Below, piece by piece: positions 51,882-60,768 of a DNA stretch of 64,000 bases. Every line of letters begins with the position of its first letter. Position 1 is the first letter of the stretch. A program made the translations under genes and the position numbers. This DNA is from CAXSDR01 sp964236445 (GTDB lineage: Bacteria; Actinomycetota; Actinomycetes; Motilibacterales; Motilibacteraceae): positions 3,313 through 67,312 of the forward strand of contig CAXSDR010000003.1 in assembly GCA_964236445.1 (NCBI GenBank), given 5' to 3'. Under the pieces are notes generated by a model, which ran no database searches, was not told the origin of the DNA, and saw only the letters and a program-made list of their open reading frames with translations.

Positions 51882-52646
51882 ATGGCCACCACCCCCAGCT
51901 CGCCCACCACGCCGGACTCGCCGGACTCGCCGGACTCGCCGGACTCGCCGGACTCGCCGGACTCGCTCGACTCGCCCCACTCCCCCAAGTCGCCCACGCT
52001 TCTGCGAGTCGATGCCAGCTTGCGTGTCGAAGGCTCCGTCGGTCGTGCCGTAGCCGACAGCGCGGTGCGCGCCTGGCAGGAGGAGCAGCCCACCGGCGCG
52101 GTCGTCCGGCGCGACCTCAGCTCCGCACCGCTGCCGGCAGAGGCGTGGGCCCGCTCGGTGGGGGCGGCCTACGTCGCGCCCGAGGACTGGACGGCCGAGC
52201 AGCGGGCAGCAAAAGAGCTGGGCCGTACGCTCGCCGACGAGCTCATCGCCGCCGACGTGCTCGTCCTGGCGTCGCCGCTCTACAACTTCGGCGTCAGCGC
52301 CTACACCAAGGTCTGGCTCGACCTGCTCATCACCGATCCTCGCCTCGGGCCGGGATCGACCCAGCTCACGGGCAAGTCCGCGCTGCTCATCGTGGCGCAG
52401 GGCGGTGGCTACCGTGCCGGGACGCCCCGCCACGGCTGGGACCACTCCACGCCTTATCTCGAGCGCATCCTCGGTGACAACTTCGGCATGTCCGTCGACA
52501 CCGTCATCGCCGACCTCACGCTCGCGGCCGTCAACCCGGCCATGGCTCATCTCATCGAGGTGGCGGAGCAGTCGCTCGCCGCGGCCCACGACAGCGCCGG
52601 CCAGCACGGTGCCCGCCTCGCGCTGGCCGACCGCGAGGCTGCCTGA
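51882..52646 (+). CDS. FMN-dependent NADH:quinone/azoreductase (AzoR type)
   Basis: A 254-residue flavodoxin-fold oxidoreductase. LLRVDASLRVEGSVGRAV binds FMN phosphate; the motif PLYNFGVSAYTKVWLD is diagnostic of AzoR enzymes that reduce azo dyes and quinones by two electrons. The N-terminus carries an unusual Pro-Asp-Ser repeat (about residues 10-36) before the domain. GGGAG lies upstream of the ATG at 51882. Confidence 0.9.
   Translation: MATTPSSPTTPDSPDSPDSPDSPDSPDSLDSPHSPKSPTLLRVDASLRVEGSVGRAVADSAVRAWQEEQPTGAVVRRDLSSAPLPAEAWARSVGAAYVAPEDWTAEQRAAKELGRTLADELIAADVLVLASPLYNFGVSAYTKVWLDLLITDPRLGPGSTQLTGKSALLIVAQGGGYRAGTPRHGWDHSTPYLERILGDNFGMSVDTVIADLTLAAVNPAMAHLIEVAEQSLAAAHDSAGQHGARLALADREAA
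51911..51991 (+). repeat. 9-bp tandem repeat encoding Pro-Asp-Ser
   Basis: GCCGGACTC is repeated six times without change, then three degenerate units follow. Copy-number changes would lengthen or shorten the azoreductase N-terminus without changing the frame. Confidence 0.9.
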
Positions 52647-52656
52647 GGGTCGCGGC

Positions 52657-53910
52657 TCAGTGCAGCCGGCGCGCCGGGTCGTCCAGCACCGCGCGTACGA
52701 CGGAGCGGGCGGCCCCTCGGACGGCGGCGTCGGCCCCCACTCTCGCCGGCCGCACCACCGGTGCAGCCCACGGTGCCCAGAGGACCCGCCGCGCCAGCTC
52801 GCGCTCGACAGCCGGTGCGATCCAGGGATGCAGCTCGCGGTAGACGCCTCCGAGCACGACGACCTGCACGTCGAGCAGGTTCAGCGTCGAGGCCAGCGCC
52901 ACGCCCAGCGCCTCACCGGCCCGGGTCAGTGCCCGCAGCGTCGGCTTGTCGCCGCCCGCCGCCCGTGAGGCGATGTGGGCGGCGGCCGGCGCTCCGCCGA
53001 GCCCAGTGCCCGTCGGCGGTGGCCCGCCCACGGCTCGCAGCAACGCCTCGAGTCCGGCGTACTCCTCCAGACAGCCGCGTCCCCCGCAGGGGCAGGCCGG
53101 GCCGTCGGGGCGCACCGGCAGGTGCCCCAGCTCGCCGGCCCACCCGTGCTGTCCGCGCAGCAGCGCTCCCTCGATGACGATGCCGGCGCCGATGCCGATC
53201 TCGCCGGAGACCAGCACGAAGCTCTCCTCGACAGTGGCCGCACGTTCCTCGAGGGCGGCGGCGTTGGCCTCGTTGTCGACTGTCACCGCTACCTCGCCGA
53301 GCGCCTTCATCGTCGGGTGTGAGCGAAGCACCCGGAGGCTGTCGACGGCGCGCGAGCCGAGGGTGGGGGCCAGGGGGCGCGGGCCGTCCGGTGCCGTCAC
53401 CAGTCCCGGCACGACCAGGGCGGCGCCCGCGAGCGTCAGGCCGGACTTCACGGCGACCCGGCAGGCGGTCCGGGCCAGCCGCGACACCCGCGCGATCGCC
53501 TCGGCAGGTGACAGCCCGCGTACGTCTCCCAGGTCGACCTCCCGGTGTCGTACGGCGCCGGTGAGGTCGAGAACACAGGCAGCGACGTAGTCCACGTTGA
53601 TCTCGAGCCCCAGCCCGGCCAGCCCATTCGTCGCCAGGGCGAGCCCCGTGGCACGCCTGCCCCCGCCCGCACGCTGCGCTGGTCCGACCTCCTGCAGCAG
53701 GCCGCCGTCGAGCAGGGCGTCGACGAGCGATGACGCGGTGGCCCGGGTCAGCCCCGTCACGCCGGCGATGTCGGCCCGCGAGACGGGCGAGGCCGCCGTG
53801 GCGACGAGGTGCACGGCGAGCGCCAGGTTGTGTGCGCGCAGCGATGCTTGCCGTGCCGGTGCGCGGGCAGGAACCGGCGAAGCCGTTGCTCGCCTCGTCG
53901 TTGTCGCCAT
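52657..53910 (-). CDS. xylR: ROK-family transcriptional repressor (XylR)
   Basis: A 417-residue repressor: winged HTH (about 28-95; SRADIAGVTGLTRATASSLV) followed by a ROK sugar-binding domain with DNEANAAALEE, the GIGAGIV glycine loop, GHLPV and the Cys/His zinc site CPCGGRGCLEEY. Divergent from xylA, so it is the xylose-responsive repressor of xylAB. ATG 53910 was chosen; longer frames upstream overlap xylA control sequences. Confidence 0.92.
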   Translation of the reverse strand: MATTTRRATASPVPARAPARQASLRAHNLALAVHLVATAASPVSRADIAGVTGLTRATASSLVDALLDGGLLQEVGPAQRAGGGRRATGLALATNGLAGLGLEINVDYVAACVLDLTGAVRHREVDLGDVRGLSPAEAIARVSRLARTACRVAVKSGLTLAGAALVVPGLVTAPDGPRPLAPTLGSRAVDSLRVLRSHPTMKALGEVAVTVDNEANAAALEERAATVEESFVLVSGEIGIGAGIVIEGALLRGQHGWAGELGHLPVRPDGPACPCGGRGCLEEYAGLEALLRAVGGPPPTGTGLGGAPAAAHIASRAAGGDKPTLRALTRAGEALGVALASTLNLLDVQVVVLGGVYRELHPWIAPAVERELARRVLWAPWAAPVVRPARVGADAAVRGAARSVVRAVLDDPARRLH

Positions 53911-53913
53911 GGA

Positions 53914-53942
53914 TTGACAGTGCCAGTATCCCTGCTTATGTT
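53914..53942 (+). promoter_or_regulatory. xylA promoter TTGACA-N17-TATGTT
   Basis: A consensus -35 and a near-consensus -10 at 17-bp spacing, 32 bp before the xylA ATG. Confidence 0.7.
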
Positions 53943-53955
53943 CAACCACTAAACA
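53939..53955. promoter_or_regulatory. Candidate XylR operator
   Basis: TGTTCA-ACCAC-TAAACA is an inverted repeat (5 of 6 pairs) overlapping the xylA -10. Binding here would block xylA transcription. It resembles the TTTA/TAAA-containing sites of ROK-type XylR proteins. Confidence 0.55.
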
Positions 53956-53973
53956 ATCATCCGGGAGGTCGCG

Positions 53974-55164
53974 ATGGCAACGCAGCCGACGCGCGAAGAC
54001 AAGTTCTCCTTCGGCCTCTGGACGGTCGGTTGGCAGGCGCGCGACCTCTTCGGCGAAGCCACCCGGCCCGTGCTCGCCGGCGTCGAGGCTGTTCACAAGC
54101 TGGCGGAGCTCGGTGCCTACGGCATCACCTTCCACGACGACGACCTCGTCCCGCCGGAGAGCACGTCGGCACAGCGCGACCAGATCATCACCGAGTTCAA
54201 GCAGGCCCTCGCCGACACCGGGCTCGAGGTCCCGATGGTCACGACGAACCTGTTCGGCGACCCCGTCTTCAAGGACGGTGGCTTCACGAGCAACGACCGC
54301 TCGGTGCGGCGCTATGCCTTGCGCAAGGTGATGCGCAACCTGGATCTGGCCGCCGAGCTCGGTGCTCACATCTACGTCTTCTGGGGCGGGCGAGAGGGTT
54401 CAGAAGTCGACTTCGCGAAGGACATCCGCCCGGCGCTGGACCGCTACCGCGAGGGCATCGACCTGCTCGCGCAGTATTCGATCGACAAGGGCTACGACAT
54501 GCGGTTCGCCATCGAGCCGAAGCCGAACGAACCGCGCGGCGACATCCTGCTGCCGACGATCGGTCATGCACTGGCGTTCATCTCCCAGCTCGAGCACCAC
54601 GACATGGTCGGCATCAACCCCGAGGTCGGGCATGAGCAGATGGCGAGCCTCAACTACACGCACGGCATCGCGCAGGCGCTGTGGCAGGGCAAGCTCTTCC
54701 ACATCGACCTCAACGGCCAGAAGGGGCCGCGCTACGACCAGGACCTCGTCTTCGGCTACGGCGACCTCCTGCAGGCGTTCTCCACCGTCGACCTGCTCGA
54801 GAACGGCGGCACGAACGGCGGCCCGACCTACGACGGGGACCGCCACTTCGACTACAAGCCGCTGCGCACCGAGAACATGGCTGGCGTGTGGGAGTCGGCG
54901 CGCGCGAACATGGAGATCTACCTGACGCTGAAAGAACGATCGAAGGCATTCCGTGCTGATCCCGAGGTGCAGGACGCGCTCGCCGCGGCGCGCGTCAGCG
55001 AGCTGGCGGAGCCCACGCTGGGCGAGGGTGAAGGCTATGAGCAGCTGCTCGCCGATCGCGGGTCCTACGAGGACTACGACGTCGAGATCGCGCGCACCCA
55101 GGGCTACGGCTTCGCGCGACTGCAGCGGCTGGCGATCGAGCACCTGCTCGGCGCACGCGGCTAG
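53974..55164 (+). CDS. xylA: Xylose isomerase
   Basis: A 396-residue TIM-barrel enzyme converting D-xylose to D-xylulose (and glucose to fructose). Catalytic and metal residues are in GITFHDDDLVP, VFWGGREGSE, FAIEPKPNEPRGD, GINPEVGHEQM and KLFHIDLNGQKGPRYDQD (split: FHIDLNGQ, GPRYDQDL). Length is that of class I actinobacterial enzymes. Strong GGGAGG before the ATG. First gene of xylAB. Confidence 0.97.
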   Translation: MATQPTREDKFSFGLWTVGWQARDLFGEATRPVLAGVEAVHKLAELGAYGITFHDDDLVPPESTSAQRDQIITEFKQALADTGLEVPMVTTNLFGDPVFKDGGFTSNDRSVRRYALRKVMRNLDLAAELGAHIYVFWGGREGSEVDFAKDIRPALDRYREGIDLLAQYSIDKGYDMRFAIEPKPNEPRGDILLPTIGHALAFISQLEHHDMVGINPEVGHEQMASLNYTHGIAQALWQGKLFHIDLNGQKGPRYDQDLVFGYGDLLQAFSTVDLLENGGTNGGPTYDGDRHFDYKPLRTENMAGVWESARANMEIYLTLKERSKAFRADPEVQDALAAARVSELAEPTLGEGEGYEQLLADRGSYEDYDVEIARTQGYGFARLQRLAIEHLLGARG

Positions 55165-55174
55165 CGGCGCGCGC

Positions 55175-56605
55175 ATGGGTCTCGTCGCGGGCATCGACTC
55201 GTCGACACAGTCGTGCAAGGTCGTCGTCCGCGACGCGGACTCGGGTGCGCTCATGCGACAGGGACGAGCCGCGCACCCTGATGCCACCGAGGTCCGGCCG
55301 GACCTGTGGTGGACCGCGCTGCAGGATGCCATCGCCTCGGCGGGTGGAATCGACGATGTCGACGCGGTCGCCGTGGGTGGCCAGCAGCACGGCATGGTCT
55401 GCCTCGACGACAGCGGTGCTGTCGTACGGCCGGCGTTGCTCTGGAACGACACGCGTTCCGCCCAGGCGGCCCTCGACCTCATCGACGAGCTCGGTGGCGG
55501 CGAGACCGGGCGCCAGGCATGGGCCGACGCTGTCGGTTCCGTGCCGGTGTCGTCGTTCACGGTCACCAAGCTGCGTTGGCTCGCGGAGCACGAACCCGAA
55601 AACGCGCAACGCACTTCTGCTGTCTGCTTGCCGCACGACTGGCTCACGTGGAAGCTGGCCGGCGCGCGCGACGTCGAAGTCCTCATCACCGACCGAGGAG
55701 ACGCCAGCGGCACCGGCTACTGGTCGCCGGGCACCGGCGCCTACCGGCGCGACCTGCTAGTCCGCGCACTCGGCCACGACGCCCGACTGCCGCGCGTGCT
55801 CGGTCCTGCCGAGCGAGCAGGAGTCATGACGGGCGGCACAGTCCTCGGGCCAGGTTCGGGCGACAATGCCGCGGCGGCGCTCGGCATCAGTGCCGCCCCC
55901 GGTGATGTCGTCGTCTCGATCGGCACGTCGGGCGTCGCGAGCGCGGTGGCCGAGGTTCCGGCGGCCGACCCCAGCGGCCTCGTGGCAGGGTTCGCCGACG
56001 CCACCGGACGGTTCCTGCCGCTGGTGTGCACGCTGAACGCCGCGCGGGTGCTCGACGCGGTCGCCGCCACCCTCGGCGTCGACCACCAGGAGCTCTCCCG
56101 GCTCGCGCTCGCCGCGCCGGCCGGAGCCGAGGGGCTCGCGCTGATCCCCTACTTCGAGGGGGAGCGCACACCGGTGCGACCCGACTCCACCGGTGCGCTG
56201 CACGGCTGGCGGCTCGCCAACTCGACTCCGGCACACCTCGCACGCGCCGCCGTCGAGGGGTTGCTGTGTGGCCTGGCCGACGGCATCGACGCGCTGGTCG
56301 CCCAGGGCGCCGACGTACGCCGGGTGCTGCTGGTGGGCGGTGGTGCCAGGTCCGAGGCCGTACGCCGCATCGCCCCCGCCGTCTTCGGTCGTCCCGTGCT
56401 CGTGCCGCCGCCGGGGGAGTTCGTGGCCGACGGTGCGGCGCGCCAGGCCGCGTGGGTGCTGTCCGGCGGCGAGGAACCGCCGGAGTGGGCGGTCGAGGGG
56501 GTGCAGGCGTTCGCGGCGGAGCCGACGGCGTACGTCCGGGAGCGCTACGCCGAGGCTCGTGACCTGACGATCGACCAGCCGAGGCGGGCCGGGACGCGCG
56601 GTTAG
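55175..56605 (+). CDS. xylB: Xylulokinase
   Basis: A 476-residue FGGY kinase making xylulose-5-phosphate for the pentose phosphate route. ATP-site start GIDSSTQSCKVVV, substrate motif GGQQHGMV, FGGY-type core VVSIGTSGVASAV and the C-terminal LLVGGGARSEAVRRI. ATG 55175 is ten bases past the xylA stop. Confidence 0.94.
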   Translation: MGLVAGIDSSTQSCKVVVRDADSGALMRQGRAAHPDATEVRPDLWWTALQDAIASAGGIDDVDAVAVGGQQHGMVCLDDSGAVVRPALLWNDTRSAQAALDLIDELGGGETGRQAWADAVGSVPVSSFTVTKLRWLAEHEPENAQRTSAVCLPHDWLTWKLAGARDVEVLITDRGDASGTGYWSPGTGAYRRDLLVRALGHDARLPRVLGPAERAGVMTGGTVLGPGSGDNAAAALGISAAPGDVVVSIGTSGVASAVAEVPAADPSGLVAGFADATGRFLPLVCTLNAARVLDAVAATLGVDHQELSRLALAAPAGAEGLALIPYFEGERTPVRPDSTGALHGWRLANSTPAHLARAAVEGLLCGLADGIDALVAQGADVRRVLLVGGGARSEAVRRIAPAVFGRPVLVPPPGEFVADGAARQAAWVLSGGEEPPEWAVEGVQAFAAEPTAYVRERYAEARDLTIDQPRRAGTRG

Positions 56606-56683
56606 GTCGCCCTGGCGTGTCCTCGCTGCGAGGTCTGGCGATAATGGGCACTGTCTTCACTCGCACACCCTGGAGAGCGTCCC

Positions 56684-57013
56684 GTGACCTACGTCATCGC
56701 GCAGCCCTGCGTCGACCTCAAGGACAAGGCCTGCATCGAGGAGTGTCCTGTCGACTGCATCTACGAGGGCGAGCGGATGCTCTACATCCACCCCGACGAG
56801 TGCGTCGACTGCGGGGCGTGCGAGCCGGTCTGCCCGGTCGAGGCGATCTTCTACGAGGACGACGTCCCCGACCAGTGGAAGCCGTTCTATGCCGCCAATG
56901 TCGAGTTCTTCACCGATCTCGGGTCGCCCGGTGGCGCCAGCAAGATGGGCCTGATCGAGAAGGACCACCCGCTGGTCTCGGCATTGCCGCCCCAGACCAC
57001 CGAAGAGTCCTGA
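56684..57013 (+). CDS. fdxA: Seven-iron ferredoxin FdxA
   Basis: A 109-residue ferredoxin with Cys9, 17, 21 and 25 and a second set Cys40, 43, 46 and 50, the pattern of 3Fe-4S plus 4Fe-4S proteins. GGAGAG precedes the GTG at 56684, and GATAAT ~40 bp upstream is a plausible -10. In actinobacteria fdxA is regularly followed by dapC, as here. Confidence 0.95.
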   Translation: MTYVIAQPCVDLKDKACIEECPVDCIYEGERMLYIHPDECVDCGACEPVCPVEAIFYEDDVPDQWKPFYAANVEFFTDLGSPGGASKMGLIEKDHPLVSALPPQTTEES

Positions 57014-57038
57014 GCCGGCTCTGACGCGCACCTCCGGC

Positions 57039-58133
57039 GTGACGCTCCCAGACTTCCCCTGGGACCGTCTCGCGCCTTTCGCCCAGCGTGCCCGCGAGGC
57101 GGCCGGTCCCGCCGGACCGGTCGACCTCTCGGTCGGCACTCCGGTCGACAGCGTGCCGGTGCTCGTGCAGGAGGCGCTGCGCGGTGCGTCCGACTCGCCG
57201 GGCTATCCCACGACCCACGGCACCTCGGCTCTGCGGGAAGCCGCGGCGGGGTGGTTCGCGCGCCGGCTGGGGGTCGTCGGCCTCGATCCGGCGGCGATCC
57301 TGCCGACGGTGGGTTCCAAGGAGCTCGTCGCGTGGTTGCCGACGTTGCTCGGCGCGGGTCCCGGCGACCTCGTCGTGCATCCCGAGCTCGCCTACCCGAC
57401 ATACGCCGTCGGCGCCCTCCTCGCCGGCGCCATACCGCGCGCCGCCGACTCACTGACCGCGCTCGGGCCACAGCGGCCGGTGCTGCTCTGGCTCAACTCG
57501 CCCGCCAACCCCTCCGGTCAGGTGCTGCCTGTCGAGCATCTGCGCAAGGTCGTCGAGTGGGCGCGCGAGAGCGGCGTGGTGGTCGCCTCCGACGAGTGCT
57601 ATATCGAACTCGGGTGGGACGCCTCGCCGATGTCGGTCCTGCATCCCGAGGTGTGCGGCGGCTCGCACGAGGGGCTGCTCGCCGTCCACTCGTTGAGCAA
57701 GCGCAGCAATCTCGCCGGCTATCGCGCAGGCTTCGTCGCCGGCGACCCTGTGCTCGTGCGCCGGTTGCTCGAGATCCGCAAGCATGCGGGCATGATCGTG
57801 CCGATGCCGGTGCAGGCGGCGATGACGGCGGCGCTCGGCGATGACGCCCATGTCGAGGCGCAGCGTGAGGTCTACGCCGCGAGACGCCGCGTTCTGCTCG
57901 CAGCGCTGCGCGACTGCGGACTCCGCGTCGAGCACTCGCAGGGCGGTCTCTATCTGTGGGCCACCCGCGACGAGCCCTGCTGGGACACGGTCGCCGCATG
58001 CGCGTCCGTGGGGGTGCTCGTGACGCCGGGGGAGTTCTACGGCCCGGCCGGGGCGGCGTACGTCCGCGTCGCCCTGACAGCAACGGACGAGGACGTACGG
58101 CGGGGCGCTGCCGCGCTGCAACGGCTGGCTTGA
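57039..58133 (+). CDS. dapC: Succinyldiaminopimelate transaminase
   Basis: A 364-residue class I/II aminotransferase of lysine/diaminopimelate synthesis. The PLP lysine is Lys221 in HSLSKRSNLAGYR; other landmarks are NSPANPSGQV and SDECYIELGW. Pairing with fdxA and the YRAGFVAGDP segment fit DapC rather than other aminotransferases. GTG 57039. It converges on the LysR gene with a 4-bp gap. Confidence 0.9.
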   Translation: MTLPDFPWDRLAPFAQRAREAAGPAGPVDLSVGTPVDSVPVLVQEALRGASDSPGYPTTHGTSALREAAAGWFARRLGVVGLDPAAILPTVGSKELVAWLPTLLGAGPGDLVVHPELAYPTYAVGALLAGAIPRAADSLTALGPQRPVLLWLNSPANPSGQVLPVEHLRKVVEWARESGVVVASDECYIELGWDASPMSVLHPEVCGGSHEGLLAVHSLSKRSNLAGYRAGFVAGDPVLVRRLLEIRKHAGMIVPMPVQAAMTAALGDDAHVEAQREVYAARRRVLLAALRDCGLRVEHSQGGLYLWATRDEPCWDTVAACASVGVLVTPGEFYGPAGAAYVRVALTATDEDVRRGAAALQRLA

Positions 58134-58137
58134 TCGA

Positions 58138-59040
58138 TCAACCCGACCGAAACATGACCGGCGCGCTCCGCGCGCCGATCTGGTGGAGCCACGCGCGCAA
58201 CGCCGGTGTGGGTGGCTGGTCCCGGAGCCGGATCAGCCCGATGTCCGGATGGCGCAGCGCCGGTTGCAACGCGTAGACATCGATGGCTGGGCCCTCCACA
58301 CGGGCCGCGGACTCGGCCAGTATCCCCACTCCGAGACCGGCCGCGACGAAGCGCCGGATGCTTGCCGGATCTGGGGCCTCGAAAGGAATCTGCGCGGCAA
58401 ATCCCTGCTCGGCTGCGGCCGCGCCCAGGATCGTGTGCAGCCCGCTGCCGGGCGCCAGACAGACGAACAGGTCGTCTCGCACGCAGCTCAGGGACACTAC
58501 GCCGCGGGCGTTGCGCAGGTGTCCCGGTGCAGTTATCAGAGTCAGGCGTTCGGTGGACAACGCTTGGGCGGTGTAGCGGTCAGGCAGGTCGTGGTGGATC
58601 GGGGCGATGAGCGCGTCGACGCTGCCTGTGTCGAGCTCCGCGAGAAGGTCGGCTACCAGGGCGCTGCGTACGGCGAGGGCGACGCCGGGGTAGTCGCGGT
58701 GAAACTCGGCGAGCATGCCCGGCAGATCGAACGATCCGAGCACCTGAGTGATCCCGAGACGCAGCTGGCCGCGCAGCACGTCGGCGAGTTCCTCGAGGTC
58801 GCTGCGGGCCGCGGAAAGCTCACGCAGCACCGTGCGGACCCGCCCCAGCAGCAGTGTCCCGGCGGGGGTGAGGCGCACCCGTCGAGTGGTGCGTTCGAAC
58901 AGTGCGGTGCCGAGCTCCCCCTCGAGGCGGCGAACCGCGGCGGAGACAGCAGGTTGAGCGATGTGCAGCTCGCGCGCGGCGCGACTGAAACCACCGAGGC
59001 GGGCGACCGTTTCGAAGTAGACCAGCTGGCGCAGCTCCAC
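58138..59040 (-). CDS. LysR-family transcriptional regulator
   Basis: A 300-residue regulator: HTH at residues 16-40 (GGFSRAARELHIAQPAVSAA) and a periplasmic-binding-protein-like effector domain. GTG 59040 gives the usual VELRQLVYF start; TTG 59043 is also possible. It is divergent from the dienelactone-hydrolase gene and most likely controls it. Confidence 0.9.
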   Translation of the reverse strand: MELRQLVYFETVARLGGFSRAARELHIAQPAVSAAVRRLEGELGTALFERTTRRVRLTPAGTLLLGRVRTVLRELSAARSDLEELADVLRGQLRLGITQVLGSFDLPGMLAEFHRDYPGVALAVRSALVADLLAELDTGSVDALIAPIHHDLPDRYTAQALSTERLTLITAPGHLRNARGVVSLSCVRDDLFVCLAPGSGLHTILGAAAAEQGFAAQIPFEAPDPASIRRFVAAGLGVGILAESAARVEGPAIDVYALQPALRHPDIGLIRLRDQPPTPALRAWLHQIGARSAPVMFRSG

Positions 59041-59118
59041 CAATTAAGAGTTCTACGTTCTCAGTGCCAGCGCAAGATGGTCTTGGACACGGGAACTGGC
59101 CGGGTGCAGGCTGAAGCC

Positions 59119-59946
59119 ATGCATCAGGGCACAGCGGACCGCCATCACAGTGATCTCACAGCGCGCGACGCCCGACAGGGCGGCGCTGGCGAGCGTCCGG
59201 CAACGGTTGCTGGGGGATACTGCCTCAGCGAGAGCATCGACATCACCGGTTCGGGCGACACCCCGATGCGCGCGTACGTCGCCCGCCCGCAGGACGCCGG
59301 CCCCCGCGGGTCTGTCATCGTCGGTATGGAGCTGTTCGGGGTGAGCGCTCACGTGCGCGATGTCTGCGATCGTCTTGCTGCCGAGGGCTACGTCGCGATC
59401 GCACCCGATTTCTACCACCGCCACGGTGAGGGAATCGAACTCCCGGCTGATGCCAGCGGACGCGAGCGCGGCTTCGCGTTGCTCCACGCCCTGAGCCGGG
59501 GGGAGGTGCTCGAAGATGTCGGCGCGACGGTCGAGTGGGCAGCCCGGGGCTATGCGCCCGTGCTCGCCATGGTGGGTCTGAGCGTGGGGGGCCATATCGC
59601 CTATCTCGCGGCTACCCGCTTCGCGCTACCCGCAGTCGCCGTCTTCTACGGTGGCTGGATCCCCACCACCGACCTTCCCCTCAGCCAGCCAGACCCCACG
59701 ATCGCCGGCACGGCGGGAATCCGCGGACGCGTGCAGATCCACGTCGGCGCCAACGACAAGCTCATTCCCCCGTCACAGCGACAACAGCTTCGCGAAGCCC
59801 TGACCGCCGCGGGGGTCGACTTCCAGCTCATCGAGTATCCCGACGCGGACCACGGCTTCCTCTGCGACCGCCGTCCGAGCTTTCACCCCGTGGCCACCGC
59901 CGACGCCTGGGACCGACTCCTGGCGTTCCTGGGGGAGACGGCATGA
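59119..59946 (+). CDS. Dienelactone hydrolase family protein with Ser nucleophile
   Basis: A ~275-residue alpha/beta hydrolase. The fold landmarks are VIVGMELFGVSAHVRDVCDRL, split VIVGMELFGVS and HVRDVCDRL; nucleophile elbow GLSVGGH; acid NDKLIP; His in DADHGF. Classic dienelactone hydrolase has Cys in the elbow (GxCxGG); here it is Ser, so the substrate may be an ordinary ester or lactone. ATG 59119 is the best available start; the ~35 residues before SIDITGS may not be native. Confidence 0.82.
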   Translation: MHQGTADRHHSDLTARDARQGGAGERPATVAGGYCLSESIDITGSGDTPMRAYVARPQDAGPRGSVIVGMELFGVSAHVRDVCDRLAAEGYVAIAPDFYHRHGEGIELPADASGRERGFALLHALSRGEVLEDVGATVEWAARGYAPVLAMVGLSVGGHIAYLAATRFALPAVAVFYGGWIPTTDLPLSQPDPTIAGTAGIRGRVQIHVGANDKLIPPSQRQQLREALTAAGVDFQLIEYPDADHGFLCDRRPSFHPVATADAWDRLLAFLGETA

Positions 59947-60013
59947 CCCGACGCTCGCCGGGGTGGCGTCGACGGGTGTCGTTGCGTGCATGCTGTGCCC
60001 ACCAATGGCGTGG

Positions 60014-60559
60014 TCATGATGCTGCCGTCCCTCGAGCGGCACGCTTCAAGTCCTCGACGACCTCGCGCTTGGCGTTCTGGTAGCCCCGCAGAGAGCCGCG
60101 ATGTGCTTGCGCTGCCATCCGCTTGGCGGCGGAGTAGTGGTCGATCGCGCCGGGAGTGCGCCGCAGATAGTCCCGCAGCGCGAGATTGTCGCGCCATAGA
60201 TCACCGTTGTGAGGCACCACGCTCAGGTTGAAAAGGTCACCCTCCCGATGGCGGAAGAAGAAGCGACCGGGCCGTCGGCCGTCTTCCCCGAGATAGACGT
60301 AGCGCATCTCGGCCAGGGCTTCGAGTTCCTGCACACGGGGCGCGCCCGCGCGCCCGGCACCGACGAGGATGTCGATGATCGGCTTAGCCCACATGCCCGG
60401 CACCGCGGTAGAGCCGAAGTGCTGGCAGTCCACGAGCAGCGCGCTGAGCGCGGCACACACCCGTGGTGCTTCGCGCGCGTACCGAGCTGGCCAGTCCTCG
60501 TCATAAGGCACGACTTCGACGCTGGGTTCTTCGGACGAGGGCAATGTCGCAACCTGCAT
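60014..60559 (-). CDS. GrpB family (UPF0157) protein
   Basis: A 181-residue nucleotidyltransferase-fold protein: VVPYDEDWPARYARE, HFGSTAVPGMWAKPIIDILVG (split: HFGSTAVPGMWAKP, IIDILVG) and FNLSVVPHNGDLWRDNLALRDYL (split: LWRDNLALRDYL). Some relatives are fused to dephospho-CoA kinase; the reaction is unknown. It converges on the hydrolase gene. Confidence 0.9.
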   Translation of the reverse strand: MQVATLPSSEEPSVEVVPYDEDWPARYAREAPRVCAALSALLVDCQHFGSTAVPGMWAKPIIDILVGAGRAGAPRVQELEALAEMRYVYLGEDGRRPGRFFFRHREGDLFNLSVVPHNGDLWRDNLALRDYLRRTPGAIDHYSAAKRMAAQAHRGSLRGYQNAKREVVEDLKRAARGTAAS

Positions 60560-60703
60560 GAACCGAGAATATGCACGACTTCTCCGGCGGTGCGGACACG
60601 CGCGTACCGCCTGGCGGAGCGACGAGAACCGGCTCGGCGTGAGACAGCGGTTCCGGTCTCAGGCACACGCGTGCACCATTTCGCCTCCCCCGCTTCGGCC
60701 AAC

Positions 60704-60742
60704 GTGCTTGGCACCTCCCACAACGTGGGAGGTGCCAAGCAC
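60704..60742. terminator. Perfect 18-bp stem-loop terminator downstream of GH16
   Basis: Arms at 60704-60721 and 60725-60742 are exact reverse complements around a 3-base loop. It lies 27 bp past the GH16 stop and ~145 bp upstream of the GrpB start. No U-tract, so probably an I-shaped terminator for GH16. Confidence 0.8.
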
Positions 60743-60768
60743 CGGATCGCACTACGCAGTGCTGCGCG

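Noticed and set aside
51911..51991. CRISPR or integron-type repeat
   Set aside because: It is a simple 9-bp tandem repeat translated as Pro-Asp-Ser in a coding gene.
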